DNA of 64,000 nucleotides from Clostridia bacterium (GTDB lineage: Bacteria > Bacillota > TC1 > UBA5767): the NCBI GenBank assembly GCA_016887505.1, contig CP069393.1, forward strand, positions 1,660,001 through 1,724,000, in the 5' to 3' direction. The position numbers and the translations under genes were made by a program. Of the stretch, positions 23,348 through 31,340 are shown in pieces. Each line of letters opens with the position of its first letter. Within the stretch, counting starts at the first letter, position 1. The notes under the pieces were generated by a model. The model was not told where the DNA came from. It saw nothing but the letters and a program-made list of their open reading frames with translations, and made no database searches.

Positions 23348-25815
23348 GTAAGGATTATCTTAAGGGCAAGAAGTGCATGATATGGTCGTTCATGGGAAAC
23401 ACCCGAATGCACCAGGCCTTGAACAATTACGGTGACCGCTATGAAGCCGTCGGCATCTTCACCTTCGAGGTGGCCATAACAGGAACGATAACCGAAACAG
23501 GAACGCCTATATCCGGCATGATGCCGTACATCAATAAATGGCCTAAAGTGCGGTGGTTTCTCACTGTAATGAACCACGGCGCAGCTTCTATCTTCACTGC
23601 TCTACGAAATAACGAAAGTGGCGCAAAGACGAAGTTTCTCTCCGAATTAGTGCGTATCATGCAGAAATATCCGTGGTGTGCCGGTGTGGATATCGACTTG
23701 GAACGCGGCGGTGGATATGAGAACAAGGATGCGGCAAATATTCTCTTCAGCGACATTTACCAAACCGTTAAAGCGTACAATCCCGCCAAGCTGGTCAATA
23801 TCTGTTTGCCCGGTATGACGGGCGTCCAAGGCTCAGTCGGCGGCGAGAATTGGTGCGTTTATGCCGATCTCGATGCTTACTGTGACACGGCAGCAATTAT
23901 GTCATACGGTATGGCCTGGGCAGGCAGCGCACCGGGTCCTGTCTCTCCACGGGACTGGCTTGTCGGTGTTTATGATTATGCCGCCAGAGTAATGAATCCG
24001 CAAAAGATCTATATGGGTTTACCGGGTTACGGTTGGGAGTGGCAGATATATACAAACCCTGCCGACCTCGGCCAGACGTATCGTGGCGTGTCGCTTACCT
24101 ATTACGCCGCCAAAATATGGGCGGAGGGCGGCTATAACTTCACGGGTAATGCTCCTCCGCAGCCGATGATACCGTGGCTTGCCTACTGGGACGATTACGA
24201 CCAAGTGCCGTATATGCTCCCTCAAGTCTACGATTATGCTGAAGGTGGCGATGCAACCAGTCGAGAAGCCCCTATAACCGGGGAAACATACAACCGCCGT
24301 CGATACTTAACTTGCTACGGCAAAACACAAAAGGCAGAGTTTGGCACAATATATATTGACCGTGACGGCGAGCCGGATAGTTACACAGAGGGCGTGGTGA
24401 TCGGCAACGGCATGATTACACTCTCATCCGAAATGGGTACAGCGACCTACGATTTTACCGTTCCGCAATCGGGAATTTATGATATCGCCGTCCGTATCTG
24501 CTATCCGTATTGGGATAAGAACGGTATCAACATCTCCCTTGACGGTTCCCCGGTCGGCTTTTACGAAAACCGCCTATGGTGGCCGTATTGGAGAAGCACC
24601 TTCTGGGCGATTCTTGCCAAAGGACGCAGCTTGTCGGCAGGAGAACACGCCATCACCGTTGATGGCGGTGTGGTGGGTGCGCAGTTATTTGGCTTTCGTC
24701 TTTGCTCATCGTTTTCTGAACAGCCCTCGGCAGGTTCGGCTACCTTTGAACTCTCTCCTCGTAGCTTCAAGGACGTGAACGGGAATATGGCTGTGCCGGA
24801 CAAAGGCTTCAAGCTGACCACCGAGATTTTGCGGCGAAAACCCGACTCGGCTCTGGTGTGGTATGAGGACTTCCGAGACCCCATCACGCTGCAAAGCACT
24901 TACTGGACTACACTTTCAGGCAGTTGGGCAGTCTGGCGAAGCGATGAATATGCGTCCGGCAGGGTTTATTCACAGCTCGAAGGTAGTGGCCAGCTTGCCT
25001 GGAGATATGACGGTTTCTCCGACATTCACCTTCGAGCACGGCTTGCTTTCCCTCATAACGGAAGCGGGCGCGCCGGGGTATTTATCGGCGACATCTTCTG
25101 TTGTATCAACATCGACACTGAGCGAGTGGAACTCTATCAAGACTCTATTTTGCTCGGCAGTTATGGCGCAGCTTACTCTAAAACACCTGCCACCGACATC
25201 CGCACAAACCCCAATATGTATCTCATTGAAATGAGGAAACGCGGCAACCATGTGAGGGTCTATTCCGGTAACAGTAACACCCTCCGCTTCACTTCCACGG
25301 TATCACCAGCAAGTGGTTATTGCGGAATTCGCTCGGATAATGAAATCAAGTGTGAACTGCTTCGTTTGGGCGATGCATGGACTTACGAGCCGTATGAAGC
25401 CTTTGATGTGACGATGCCAAACGGTACTACCGAAAACTACGGCAGAATCGCCCGGAGTAGCGTGACATGGGACAGTGAATTCGAGGTATTCACACTTACT
25501 TCAGATGTGGAGGAATCCGCTACCCGAAGCGAGGATATCTCTATGGACTATGACTTCGTGCATTCAGCAATGCTATACATTCCATGCAACGCTGACTACA
25601 CGGCAAAATTTACGCCACGCGACATCAACGTCTGGTGTTCGAGGGTATTCCTCGGTGATGGGGATGGTTTTGGAATTGTCTACTACCAAGACGTGGACTC
25701 GATTGTCTACTGGGCAAATGAAGCGGCATACCGATGGCGGTTGCGTGGTTTTGCCCTATGGTCACTCGGTCAGGAAGACTTGCGGCTTTGGGAGGCACTC
25801 CCGAAACAGAGTTAA
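23344..25815 (+). CDS. GH18-type tail glycosidase with large inserted domains
   Basis: 823 residues, ATG 23344 overlapping the previous stop. Residues 1 to about 320 are a GH18 barrel: AVGIFTFEV, WFLTVMN, GVDIDLE with D116, D118 and E120 as the DxDxE catalytic set, IMSYGMAW, MGLPGYGWEW, IPWLAYWDDYDQV. The C-terminal 25 residues (LRGFALWSLGQEDLRLW) are the last barrel strand of GH18 enzymes. Between them lie about 440 residues of beta-rich, carbohydrate-binding-like sequence. It probably degrades cell-surface glycan or peptidoglycan at the tail tip. A spore-coat YaaH-like origin is possible for the barrel. Confidence 0.82.
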   Translation: MSKDYLKGKKCMIWSFMGNTRMHQALNNYGDRYEAVGIFTFEVAITGTITETGTPISGMMPYINKWPKVRWFLTVMNHGAASIFTALRNNESGAKTKFLSELVRIMQKYPWCAGVDIDLERGGGYENKDAANILFSDIYQTVKAYNPAKLVNICLPGMTGVQGSVGGENWCVYADLDAYCDTAAIMSYGMAWAGSAPGPVSPRDWLVGVYDYAARVMNPQKIYMGLPGYGWEWQIYTNPADLGQTYRGVSLTYYAAKIWAEGGYNFTGNAPPQPMIPWLAYWDDYDQVPYMLPQVYDYAEGGDATSREAPITGETYNRRRYLTCYGKTQKAEFGTIYIDRDGEPDSYTEGVVIGNGMITLSSEMGTATYDFTVPQSGIYDIAVRICYPYWDKNGINISLDGSPVGFYENRLWWPYWRSTFWAILAKGRSLSAGEHAITVDGGVVGAQLFGFRLCSSFSEQPSAGSATFELSPRSFKDVNGNMAVPDKGFKLTTEILRRKPDSALVWYEDFRDPITLQSTYWTTLSGSWAVWRSDEYASGRVYSQLEGSGQLAWRYDGFSDIHLRARLAFPHNGSGRAGVFIGDIFCCINIDTERVELYQDSILLGSYGAAYSKTPATDIRTNPNMYLIEMRKRGNHVRVYSGNSNTLRFTSTVSPASGYCGIRSDNEIKCELLRLGDAWTYEPYEAFDVTMPNGTTENYGRIARSSVTWDSEFEVFTLTSDVEESATRSEDISMDYDFVHSAMLYIPCNADYTAKFTPRDINVWCSRVFLGDGDGFGIVYYQDVDSIVYWANEAAYRWRLRGFALWSLGQEDLRLWEALPKQS

Positions 25816-25840
25816 GGAGTAATCATTCATATTGGCATTC

Positions 25841-25869
25841 GCGCCTGCATATTCAGCAGGCGTTTTTTA
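25841..25869 (+). terminator. Terminator between tail and lysis modules
   Basis: A 7-bp CGCCTGC/GCAGGCG stem with a 7-base loop is followed by six T. It ends about 12 bases before AGGAGGT of the holin. Confidence 0.85.
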
Positions 25870-25896
25870 TGCGAAAAAACAGGAGGTAAAACGAAA

Positions 25897-26307
25897 ATGA
25901 AAGAGATTTGGAACTGGATTCAGGTTGCATTTGCAGCCATTGGAGGTACGCTTGGCTGGTTTTTGGGCGGATTGGACGGCTTCCTTTATGCGCTCATCGC
26001 CTTCGTGGTCGTCGACTACATCACGGGCGTGCTTCGGGCAATTGTGGAGAAGAAACTGTCCAGCAGAATCGGAGCGCAGGGTATCGCCAAGAAGGTAGCG
26101 CTATTCCTTGTGGTCGGCATTGGTCATCTCATCGACACCTATCTGCTCGGCGGCACGGGAGCACCACTTCGGACGGCGATTATCTTCTTCTACATTGCTA
26201 ACGAGGGAATTTCTCTCGTTGAGAATGCCACGGCTATTGGGTTACCCGTGCCTGCAAAGTTAAAAGATGTGCTGGCACAGCTTCATGGAAAGGATGAACA
26301 GAAATGA
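25897..26307 (+). CDS. Holin
   Basis: 136 residues. An amphipathic start MKEIWNWIQVAFAAIGGTLG leads into three or four hydrophobic segments (GFLYALIAFVVVDYITGVL, VALFLVVGIGHLIDTYLL, TAIIFFYIANEGISLV). VDYITGVLRA is the hallmark of the Cph1/toxin-secretion holin family. It forms the membrane lesion that lets the amidase out at the end of infection. AGGAGG precedes the start, and its stop overlaps the amidase ATG (26304-26307). Confidence 0.92.
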   Translation: MKEIWNWIQVAFAAIGGTLGWFLGGLDGFLYALIAFVVVDYITGVLRAIVEKKLSSRIGAQGIAKKVALFLVVGIGHLIDTYLLGGTGAPLRTAIIFFYIANEGISLVENATAIGLPVPAKLKDVLAQLHGKDEQK

Positions 26308-27035
26308 ATCTACGAAAATTGATATTCACAAACAACGCCTGCTACAAGGCTGGCAGGACTATTACTGTCAAAGGCATTATGGTTCACTCCACCGGCGCGA
26401 ACAATCCGAATCTGCGTCGTTATGTGGGTCCGGACGATGGATTGCTTGGCAAGAATCAATATAACAACCACTGGAATCAGGACAAACCGGACGGTCGGCA
26501 GGTCTGCGTACATGGCTTTATAGGTAAACTGGCTGATGGGAGTATCGCTACCTATCAGACACTGCCGTGGAATCATCGCGGTTGGCATGGGGCTTCCGGC
26601 TCAAAAGGCTCCGTCAATGATACGCACATCGGCTTTGAAATCTGCGAGGATGGCCTGACAGACAAAGTCTATTTCAACGCAGTCTACAAGGAAGCCACCG
26701 AACTGTGTGCCTATCTCTGCAAGGAGTATAATCTCGACCCGATGGCGGATGGCGTTATTATCGGTCATTACGAGGGGCATAAACGCGGCATCGCCAGTAA
26801 CCATGCCGATCCAGGTCACTGGTTTCCGAAGCACGGCAAGTCAATGGATACATTTAGAGCAGAGGTCAAAAGGCTACTCACGGCAACAGAACCTTCAAAA
26901 CCTCCCACCCCAACTGAACCGAAAAAGCTATACCGTGTACAAGTCGGTGCTTACGCCATCAAAGCCAATGCTGATGCCATGCTAAAAAGGGTCAAGGCGG
27001 CGGGATTTACGGATGCTTTCATCAAAACCGAATAA
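26304..27035 (+). CDS. N-acetylmuramoyl-L-alanine amidase with SPOR domain (endolysin)
   Basis: 243 residues. The amidase_2 domain spans about 20-175: GIMVHSTGA gives the first zinc histidine, GWHGASGSKGSVNDTHIGFE is in the centre, and SNHADPGHWF gives the second histidine and aspartate. A proline/threonine linker follows (about 195-210), then a SPOR-type repeat (LYRVQVGAYAIKANADAMLKRVKAAGF in parts). SPOR binds denuded peptidoglycan. No signal peptide is present, so export depends on the holin upstream. Confidence 0.93.
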   Translation: MNLRKLIFTNNACYKAGRTITVKGIMVHSTGANNPNLRRYVGPDDGLLGKNQYNNHWNQDKPDGRQVCVHGFIGKLADGSIATYQTLPWNHRGWHGASGSKGSVNDTHIGFEICEDGLTDKVYFNAVYKEATELCAYLCKEYNLDPMADGVIIGHYEGHKRGIASNHADPGHWFPKHGKSMDTFRAEVKRLLTATEPSKPPTPTEPKKLYRVQVGAYAIKANADAMLKRVKAAGFTDAFIKTE

Positions 27036-27055
27036 CCAGTATATGCCGGTACGCA

Positions 27056-27096
27056 AGTGCCCCTCTTCTGTCTGTAGACGGTAGAGGGGCTCTTTT
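27056..27096 (+). terminator. Terminator after the lysis module
   Basis: The outer stem GCCCCTCT/AGAGGGGC encloses an inner GTCT/AGAC hairpin and is followed by TCTTTTC. It ends the lysis transcript; the next gene starts 29 bases later behind TGGAGGAAATC. Confidence 0.85.
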
Positions 27097-27124
27097 CATT
27101 TCCCCTCCGAATGGAGGAAATCAT

Positions 27125-27529
27125 ATGATTACTGCTCAAAAAGAACGAATTGAATACTTGCGCGGCAAAGGTGACAGCTATGCCGCTATCGCCGCCGATC
27201 TCGGTATATCCGAAAATACCGTCAAGTCCTACTGCCGCCGAAATAACATCAGCGTTTCGATAAACCAAGAACTACCTGTAGATACTGATGCCTGTGCCAA
27301 CTGCGGAATTCCACTTCAGCACATGCGGGGTTCTAAGCAGAAACGGTTCTGTTCGGACAAGTGCCGTATGGCTTGGTGGAAGGCACACCCTGAGGCCGTG
27401 AACCGCAGAGCCTTATATCATTTCGTATGCCCGATCTGTGGCACGGAGTTTGAAAGCTATGGTAACGCACGTCGGCGATACTGTTCCCGCGCCTGTTTTG
27501 GGCAGTCACGGAGGGCTTGCCATGAGTAA
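27125..27529 (+). CDS. HTH and double zinc-ribbon regulator
   Basis: 134 residues. The N-terminal 45 residues are a sigma-70 region 4-like helix-turn-helix (RIEYLRGKGDSYAAIAADLG, SENTVKSYCRRNNI). Two zinc modules follow: CANCGIPLQH...RFCSDKC at about 58-85 and CPICGTEFES...RYCSRAC at about 107-128. Small proteins like this are common just before serine recombinases in clostridial mobile elements and may control excision or recombinase expression; this is inference from position. The stop overlaps the next start. Confidence 0.7.
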   Translation: MITAQKERIEYLRGKGDSYAAIAADLGISENTVKSYCRRNNISVSINQELPVDTDACANCGIPLQHMRGSKQKRFCSDKCRMAWWKAHPEAVNRRALYHFVCPICGTEFESYGNARRRYCSRACFGQSRRACHE

Positions 27530-27761
27530 AGACGAAGCAATCCTCCGCTACAAGTCAGCTATGGCGGTGTTTAAAAACTGGCGCACCAATGGCATCATTT
27601 CTGATGATGACCTGCAGTCAATAGATGCAATACTTGCCCAAAAGTATGGTTTATCCTCGTGCAGTATATTCCTCGAAAATGACTTGCTATGTAAGGAAAA
27701 AAGAGTGATATATGGTAATGCGAAAGGAGGCCATTATGGGCAGAAAGATAACAAAAGTTGA
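27522..27761 (+). CDS. SHOCT-like small protein before recombinase
   Basis: 79 residues. ATG 27522 lies behind CGGAGGG and overlaps the previous stop. The core YKSAMAVFKNWRTNGIISDDDLQSIDAILAQKYG (in parts) resembles the short helical SHOCT-type proteins regularly found immediately upstream of large serine recombinases. Its 3' end overlaps the recombinase start by 26 bases. It may be a recombination directionality factor or an expression leader; neither is shown. Confidence 0.6.
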   Translation: MSKDEAILRYKSAMAVFKNWRTNGIISDDDLQSIDAILAQKYGLSSCSIFLENDLLCKEKRVIYGNAKGGHYGQKDNKS

Positions 27762-29049
27762 ACAAACGGCGCCATTGCCGACCAGACAACGGGTCGCAGC
27801 CTACGCTCGTGTTTCCTGCGGTAAAGATGAAATGCTCCATTCCCTTGCCGCTCAGGTCAGCTACTACAGCAATCTGATACAGGGCAAACCTGGATGGGAG
27901 TATGTCGGCGTGTATACCGACGAAGCGGAAACCGGCACGAAGGATTCAAGACATGAATACCAGCGACTGCTTGCCGACTGCCGTGCGAGACGCATCGATC
28001 TCATCCTCACGAAGTCTATCAGTCGCTTTGCGAGAAATACAGTCACATTGCTTGAAACTGTACGGGAACTTAAGAATCTCGGCGTCGGCGTATATTTTGA
28101 GGAACAAAACCTGCACTCACTTTCAGGAGACGGAGAGTTAATGCTCACCATCCTTGCAAGCTACGCACAAGAGGAAAGCCGCTCTGTCAGCGAAAACCAA
28201 AAGTGGCGTATCAGAAAAGATTTCAAGGAGGGCAAGCCCTCCAACAACATCCGCATTTACGGGTTTGACTATAAGGACTTCAAGTTAACCATTATTCCTG
28301 AAGAAGCCGAGGTCGTGCGAATGATATTCGCTGACTATTTATCGGGACTTGGTAAAAATGCGATTATGAAGAAGCTGATTCGGCTCGGAGTACCCACCAA
28401 GTGCGGTGGTCGCTGGTCAGAAAGCACCATAGGCTCTATTCTGGGGAACGAGAAATTCATCGGTGATACGTGCTTGCAAAAAGGCTTTATCACTGACCAC
28501 CTTACAAAGCAATGGAAGTCAAACAGCGGTGAGCTGCCGAAATACTATGTCGAGGGTTCACATGAAGCTATTATCGACCGCGAGACCTTCGAGGCGGTTC
28601 AGATTGAGATGGCCCGGCGGGCAGCAAAAGCTAATCATCCCCGGAAGCTGACATTCAGCGAATTTTCGGGACTAATCACCTGTAAAAAGTGTGGAGCAAA
28701 ATTCCGCAAAAAGGTAAGCGGCGTGGGCACAAAATATGCCAAGGTGGTTTGGGCTTGCGCTACCTACACTTACCGAGGAAAGCACGAATGTGCCGCCAAG
28801 CGAATACCCGAGGACATACTCAAAGAGAAATGCACCGAAGTGTTAGGGCTTGCTGTGTACGACCCCGATGTATTATCGGGGAAGATCACAGCGATAGCAG
28901 TCCCCGACGACGGCGTCCTGGTATTTACTTTTAAAGACGGCACAAAGCAAACATCTACATGGGAAAATCGCTCCCGACGAGAGAGCTGGACTGACGAGAT
29001 GCGGCAAACCGCAAGAGAACGGGCGCTGGGAGGTACGGACAATGGCTAA
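27736..29049 (+). CDS. Large serine recombinase 1
   Basis: 437 residues; ATG 27736 follows AAAGGAGG. The resolvase domain begins RVAAYARVSCGKDEM, with the nucleophile serine in YARVS. DLILTKSISRFARN and LASYAQEESRSVSE complete the catalytic core. The recombinase domain (about 160-280) and a zinc ribbon (ITCKKCGAKF...WACATY...HECAAK) follow. It is shorter than recombinase 2 and lacks a long coiled coil after the zinc ribbon. It overlaps the next recombinase by 8 bases, which suggests that the two are made and act together. Confidence 0.93.
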   Translation: MGRKITKVEQTAPLPTRQRVAAYARVSCGKDEMLHSLAAQVSYYSNLIQGKPGWEYVGVYTDEAETGTKDSRHEYQRLLADCRARRIDLILTKSISRFARNTVTLLETVRELKNLGVGVYFEEQNLHSLSGDGELMLTILASYAQEESRSVSENQKWRIRKDFKEGKPSNNIRIYGFDYKDFKLTIIPEEAEVVRMIFADYLSGLGKNAIMKKLIRLGVPTKCGGRWSESTIGSILGNEKFIGDTCLQKGFITDHLTKQWKSNSGELPKYYVEGSHEAIIDRETFEAVQIEMARRAAKANHPRKLTFSEFSGLITCKKCGAKFRKKVSGVGTKYAKVVWACATYTYRGKHECAAKRIPEDILKEKCTEVLGLAVYDPDVLSGKITAIAVPDDGVLVFTFKDGTKQTSTWENRSRRESWTDEMRQTARERALGGTDNG

Positions 29050-30637
29050 TATACGAGTTATCCCTGCCACCGCTCCAGCTTTGTCGGCGCAGTCAAAGTC
29101 GAACGCTGTCAAGCGTCGCGTGGCGGCTTACGCAAGGGTTTCCACCGACAGCGACGAGCAGCTTACAAGCTATGAAGCGCAGGTTGATTACTACACAAAA
29201 TTCATCCAGAGCCGAGAAGACTGGGAATTTGTGACCGTCTACACGGACGAAGGGATTTCTGCGGTCACCACCAAGAAACGCGATGGCTTCAATCAGATGG
29301 TAGCTGATGCTCTGGAGGGCGGCATAGACCTCATCGTCACAAAATCAGTCAGTCGCTTTGCCAGAAACACAGTAGATAGTCTCACAACCGTTCGCAAACT
29401 CAAGGAAAAAGGCGTGGAAGTCTGGTTTGAAAAAGAGAACATCTATACGCTGGATTCCAAAGGCGAGTTACTTATTACAATTATGAGCAGTTTGGCGCAG
29501 GAAGAAAGCCGCTCCATTTCAGAGAATGTGACTTGGGGTCAGCGCAAGCGAATGGCGGACGGCAAGGTCAGCCTTCCGTACAAACAATTCCTTGGCTACG
29601 AGAAAGGTGAGGACGGCCTACCGCAAATAGTTCCTGCCGAAGCAAAAATTGTTCGCCTCATCTTTCGTCTCTACATGGAGGGCAAGACATTCTCGGCAAT
29701 TGCCAAACACCTCGAATGTCATAACATTCCGTCACCTGCAGGTAAGAAAACGTGGCAAACGGCGGTGGTTCAATCAATCCTGACCAACGAGAAATATAAA
29801 GGCCATGCCCTACTGCAAAAGACTTTCTGTGCAGACTTCCTCACGAAGAAAATGGTCAAGAACGAAGGACAGGTTCAGCAGTATTACGTCGAGAACAGCC
29901 ATCCCGCCATTATCGAACCTGATGAGTTCGACGCCGTTCAGCTTGAAATCGAGCGACGTAAGAACCTCGGCAGACCCACGAGCAGCACGAGTATATTTGC
30001 GTCCCGACTTATCTGCGCGAATTGTGGCGGTCGCTTCGGCAAAAAGGTCTGGGGCAGTTATAAGGGCGACAAGACCTACCGCAAAGAAGTTTGGCAGTGT
30101 AATGATAAATACAAACGGCTCGGAAACCCCGGAAAGGGATGCCAGACGCCACATATCACCGAGGAAGTGATCAAGGAAAGGTTTTTAGCCGCATTCAATC
30201 AACTAATGCATAACCGCGATGAGCTGATTGAAGACTGCCGACTTGCTCAAAATGTCTTTTGTGACACCACGGCAATTGATACAGAACTTGCCGAATTGTT
30301 CCGTGAGATTGAGGTTGTTACCGAACTATCCAGAAAGGCAATTTATGAAAATGCCCGATCGGCGGTAGACCAGAAGGAATGGACGGAGCGTAACAACGCC
30401 TATCTCGAACGCCACCATAAAGCTTCAAAGCAAGTCGATGAGTTGGAAGCGATCAAGCGAGAGCGCCTTGGCAAGGGCAAAATCATCGAAGGCTTCATCA
30501 AAGACATTGAGAGCCGACCGCTTGCCATAGCTGAGTTTGACGAAAAACTGTGGCTTGCTGTAATCGACCAAGTGACGGTCAACCAAGATGGCGCAATGAC
30601 ATTTAGATTCAAAAACGGCTCGGAAGTCACAGCTTAA
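29042..30637 (+). CDS. Large serine recombinase 2 (integrase)
   Basis: 531 residues with the full large-serine layout: catalytic domain (RVAAYARVSTDSDEQ, DLIVTKSVSRFARN, SLAQEESRSISEN), recombinase domain, zinc ribbon (LICANCGGRFGKKV...WQCND...KGCQT) and a C-terminal coiled coil (about 400-490, LAELFREIEVVTELSRKAI; YLERHHKASKQVDELEAI). Enzymes of this type integrate and excise phage DNA between attP and attB. It is the last prophage gene, next to the presumed attachment site beside ssrA. Confidence 0.94.
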   Translation: MANIRVIPATAPALSAQSKSNAVKRRVAAYARVSTDSDEQLTSYEAQVDYYTKFIQSREDWEFVTVYTDEGISAVTTKKRDGFNQMVADALEGGIDLIVTKSVSRFARNTVDSLTTVRKLKEKGVEVWFEKENIYTLDSKGELLITIMSSLAQEESRSISENVTWGQRKRMADGKVSLPYKQFLGYEKGEDGLPQIVPAEAKIVRLIFRLYMEGKTFSAIAKHLECHNIPSPAGKKTWQTAVVQSILTNEKYKGHALLQKTFCADFLTKKMVKNEGQVQQYYVENSHPAIIEPDEFDAVQLEIERRKNLGRPTSSTSIFASRLICANCGGRFGKKVWGSYKGDKTYRKEVWQCNDKYKRLGNPGKGCQTPHITEEVIKERFLAAFNQLMHNRDELIEDCRLAQNVFCDTTAIDTELAELFREIEVVTELSRKAIYENARSAVDQKEWTERNNAYLERHHKASKQVDELEAIKRERLGKGKIIEGFIKDIESRPLAIAEFDEKLWLAVIDQVTVNQDGAMTFRFKNGSEVTA

Positions 30638-30653
30638 CATTCAACTATTTACG

Positions 30654-30682
30654 GCTCGCCAATCGGCGGGCTGTTTTTTTTT
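30654..30682 (+). terminator. Terminator after the recombinases
   Basis: A GCTCGCC/GGCGGGC stem (one T-G pair) with loop AATC is followed by TG and nine T. It ends the prophage transcript and marks where base composition changes toward AT-rich host DNA. Confidence 0.9.
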
Positions 30683-30693
30683 CCTTAACAGTA

Positions 30694-30758
30694 TCTTTTA
30701 ACGATTACAAGGTAAATCGTTAAAAGATGCACACCCCCAGAGGTCAAATCGTTAAAAG
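30694..30758. repeat. 13-bp inverted repeat plus direct copy at prophage end
   Basis: TCTTTTAACGATT (30694-30706) and its exact complement (30715-30727) are separated by 8 bases. A third copy, AAATCGTTAAAAG at 30746-30758, repeats 30714-30726 with a 32-bp period and shares a GGT before and a GCAC after. A separate hairpin (30764-30791; CACAA/TTGTG inside ACTTG/CAAGT) follows. The rest of the gap to 30939 shows no gene. These may be recombinase binding or attachment sequences, or an operator; the sequence does not decide. Confidence 0.7.
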
Positions 30759-30939
30759 TAAGCACTTGGCAGCCACAAGTTTGTGTCAAGTATCCTCCGA
30801 AAACGGCAACTCTAAAACACCAACTATTGCTACAAGGCGAAAAGCACAAAGCCCGAAAGCGGCTTAAATCAAGCACTTTTTGACAAACAAAAAACCACCT
30901 GCTGACAAAATTCCTTTTATCAATAGATGGTATTTGATT

Positions 30940-31284
30940 TGGTGGAGATGGGGGGAGTCGAACCCCCGTCCGAAAGAACGTCAACAATGACGTCTACCAG
31001 GATAGTCGATGATTGGGTCTTATCTGCTGAGCGTCCACCGACAAACCAACAACAGACCAGCCTCTAAGTACAATATGGGTATGAGACAGCCCCCATAAGG
31101 TTTCCTACTAAGTTGATGCCAGATTCCGAGTTCGTAGGACCACCCGGGCTGACAAGCCGCCTAATTAGGCAGCTAAAGCGTAATCGCTTTTAGCGTTTAA
31201 ATATTTTCCACCGATTTCGGGTCAAATGGAACACCCCCTGGCAGTCAAGGTCTAAATTCCCCCGTCGAAGCCCAATGCATCCCC
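30940..31284 (-). ncRNA. ssrA: tmRNA (transfer-messenger RNA)
   Basis: The 3' end (30940) encodes CCA after an acceptor strand CATCTCC-A and a T-arm GGGGG-TTCGACT-CCCCC. The 5' end GGGGATG (31284) pairs with it. The tag reading frame runs 31194-31165 (GCT AAA AGC GAT TAC GCT TTA GCT GCC TAA), giving AKSDYALAA after the charged alanine, in the right TAAAC-GCT context. With SmpB it rescues stalled ribosomes and marks the proteins for ClpXP. Unlike in many Firmicutes it is not adjacent to smpB, which is 8 kb away on the same strand. Confidence 0.97.
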
Positions 31285-31297
31285 TGATGCTCTTAGA

Positions 31298-31303
31298 ATT
31301 ATA
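31298..31303 (-). promoter_or_regulatory. ssrA -10 box
   Basis: Perfect TATAAT on the - strand, 13 bases before the mature 5' end. This leaves a short leader for RNase P processing. The -35 is weak (TTGTTT-like). Confidence 0.65.
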
Positions 31304-31340
31304 GCACACAATCCGTGCAAAACAAAATTATGTATGGGTG

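Noticed and set aside
30685-30987. 100-codon - strand frame at the prophage end
   Set aside because: It begins inside the tmRNA and runs over the repeats; the tmRNA explains the sequence.
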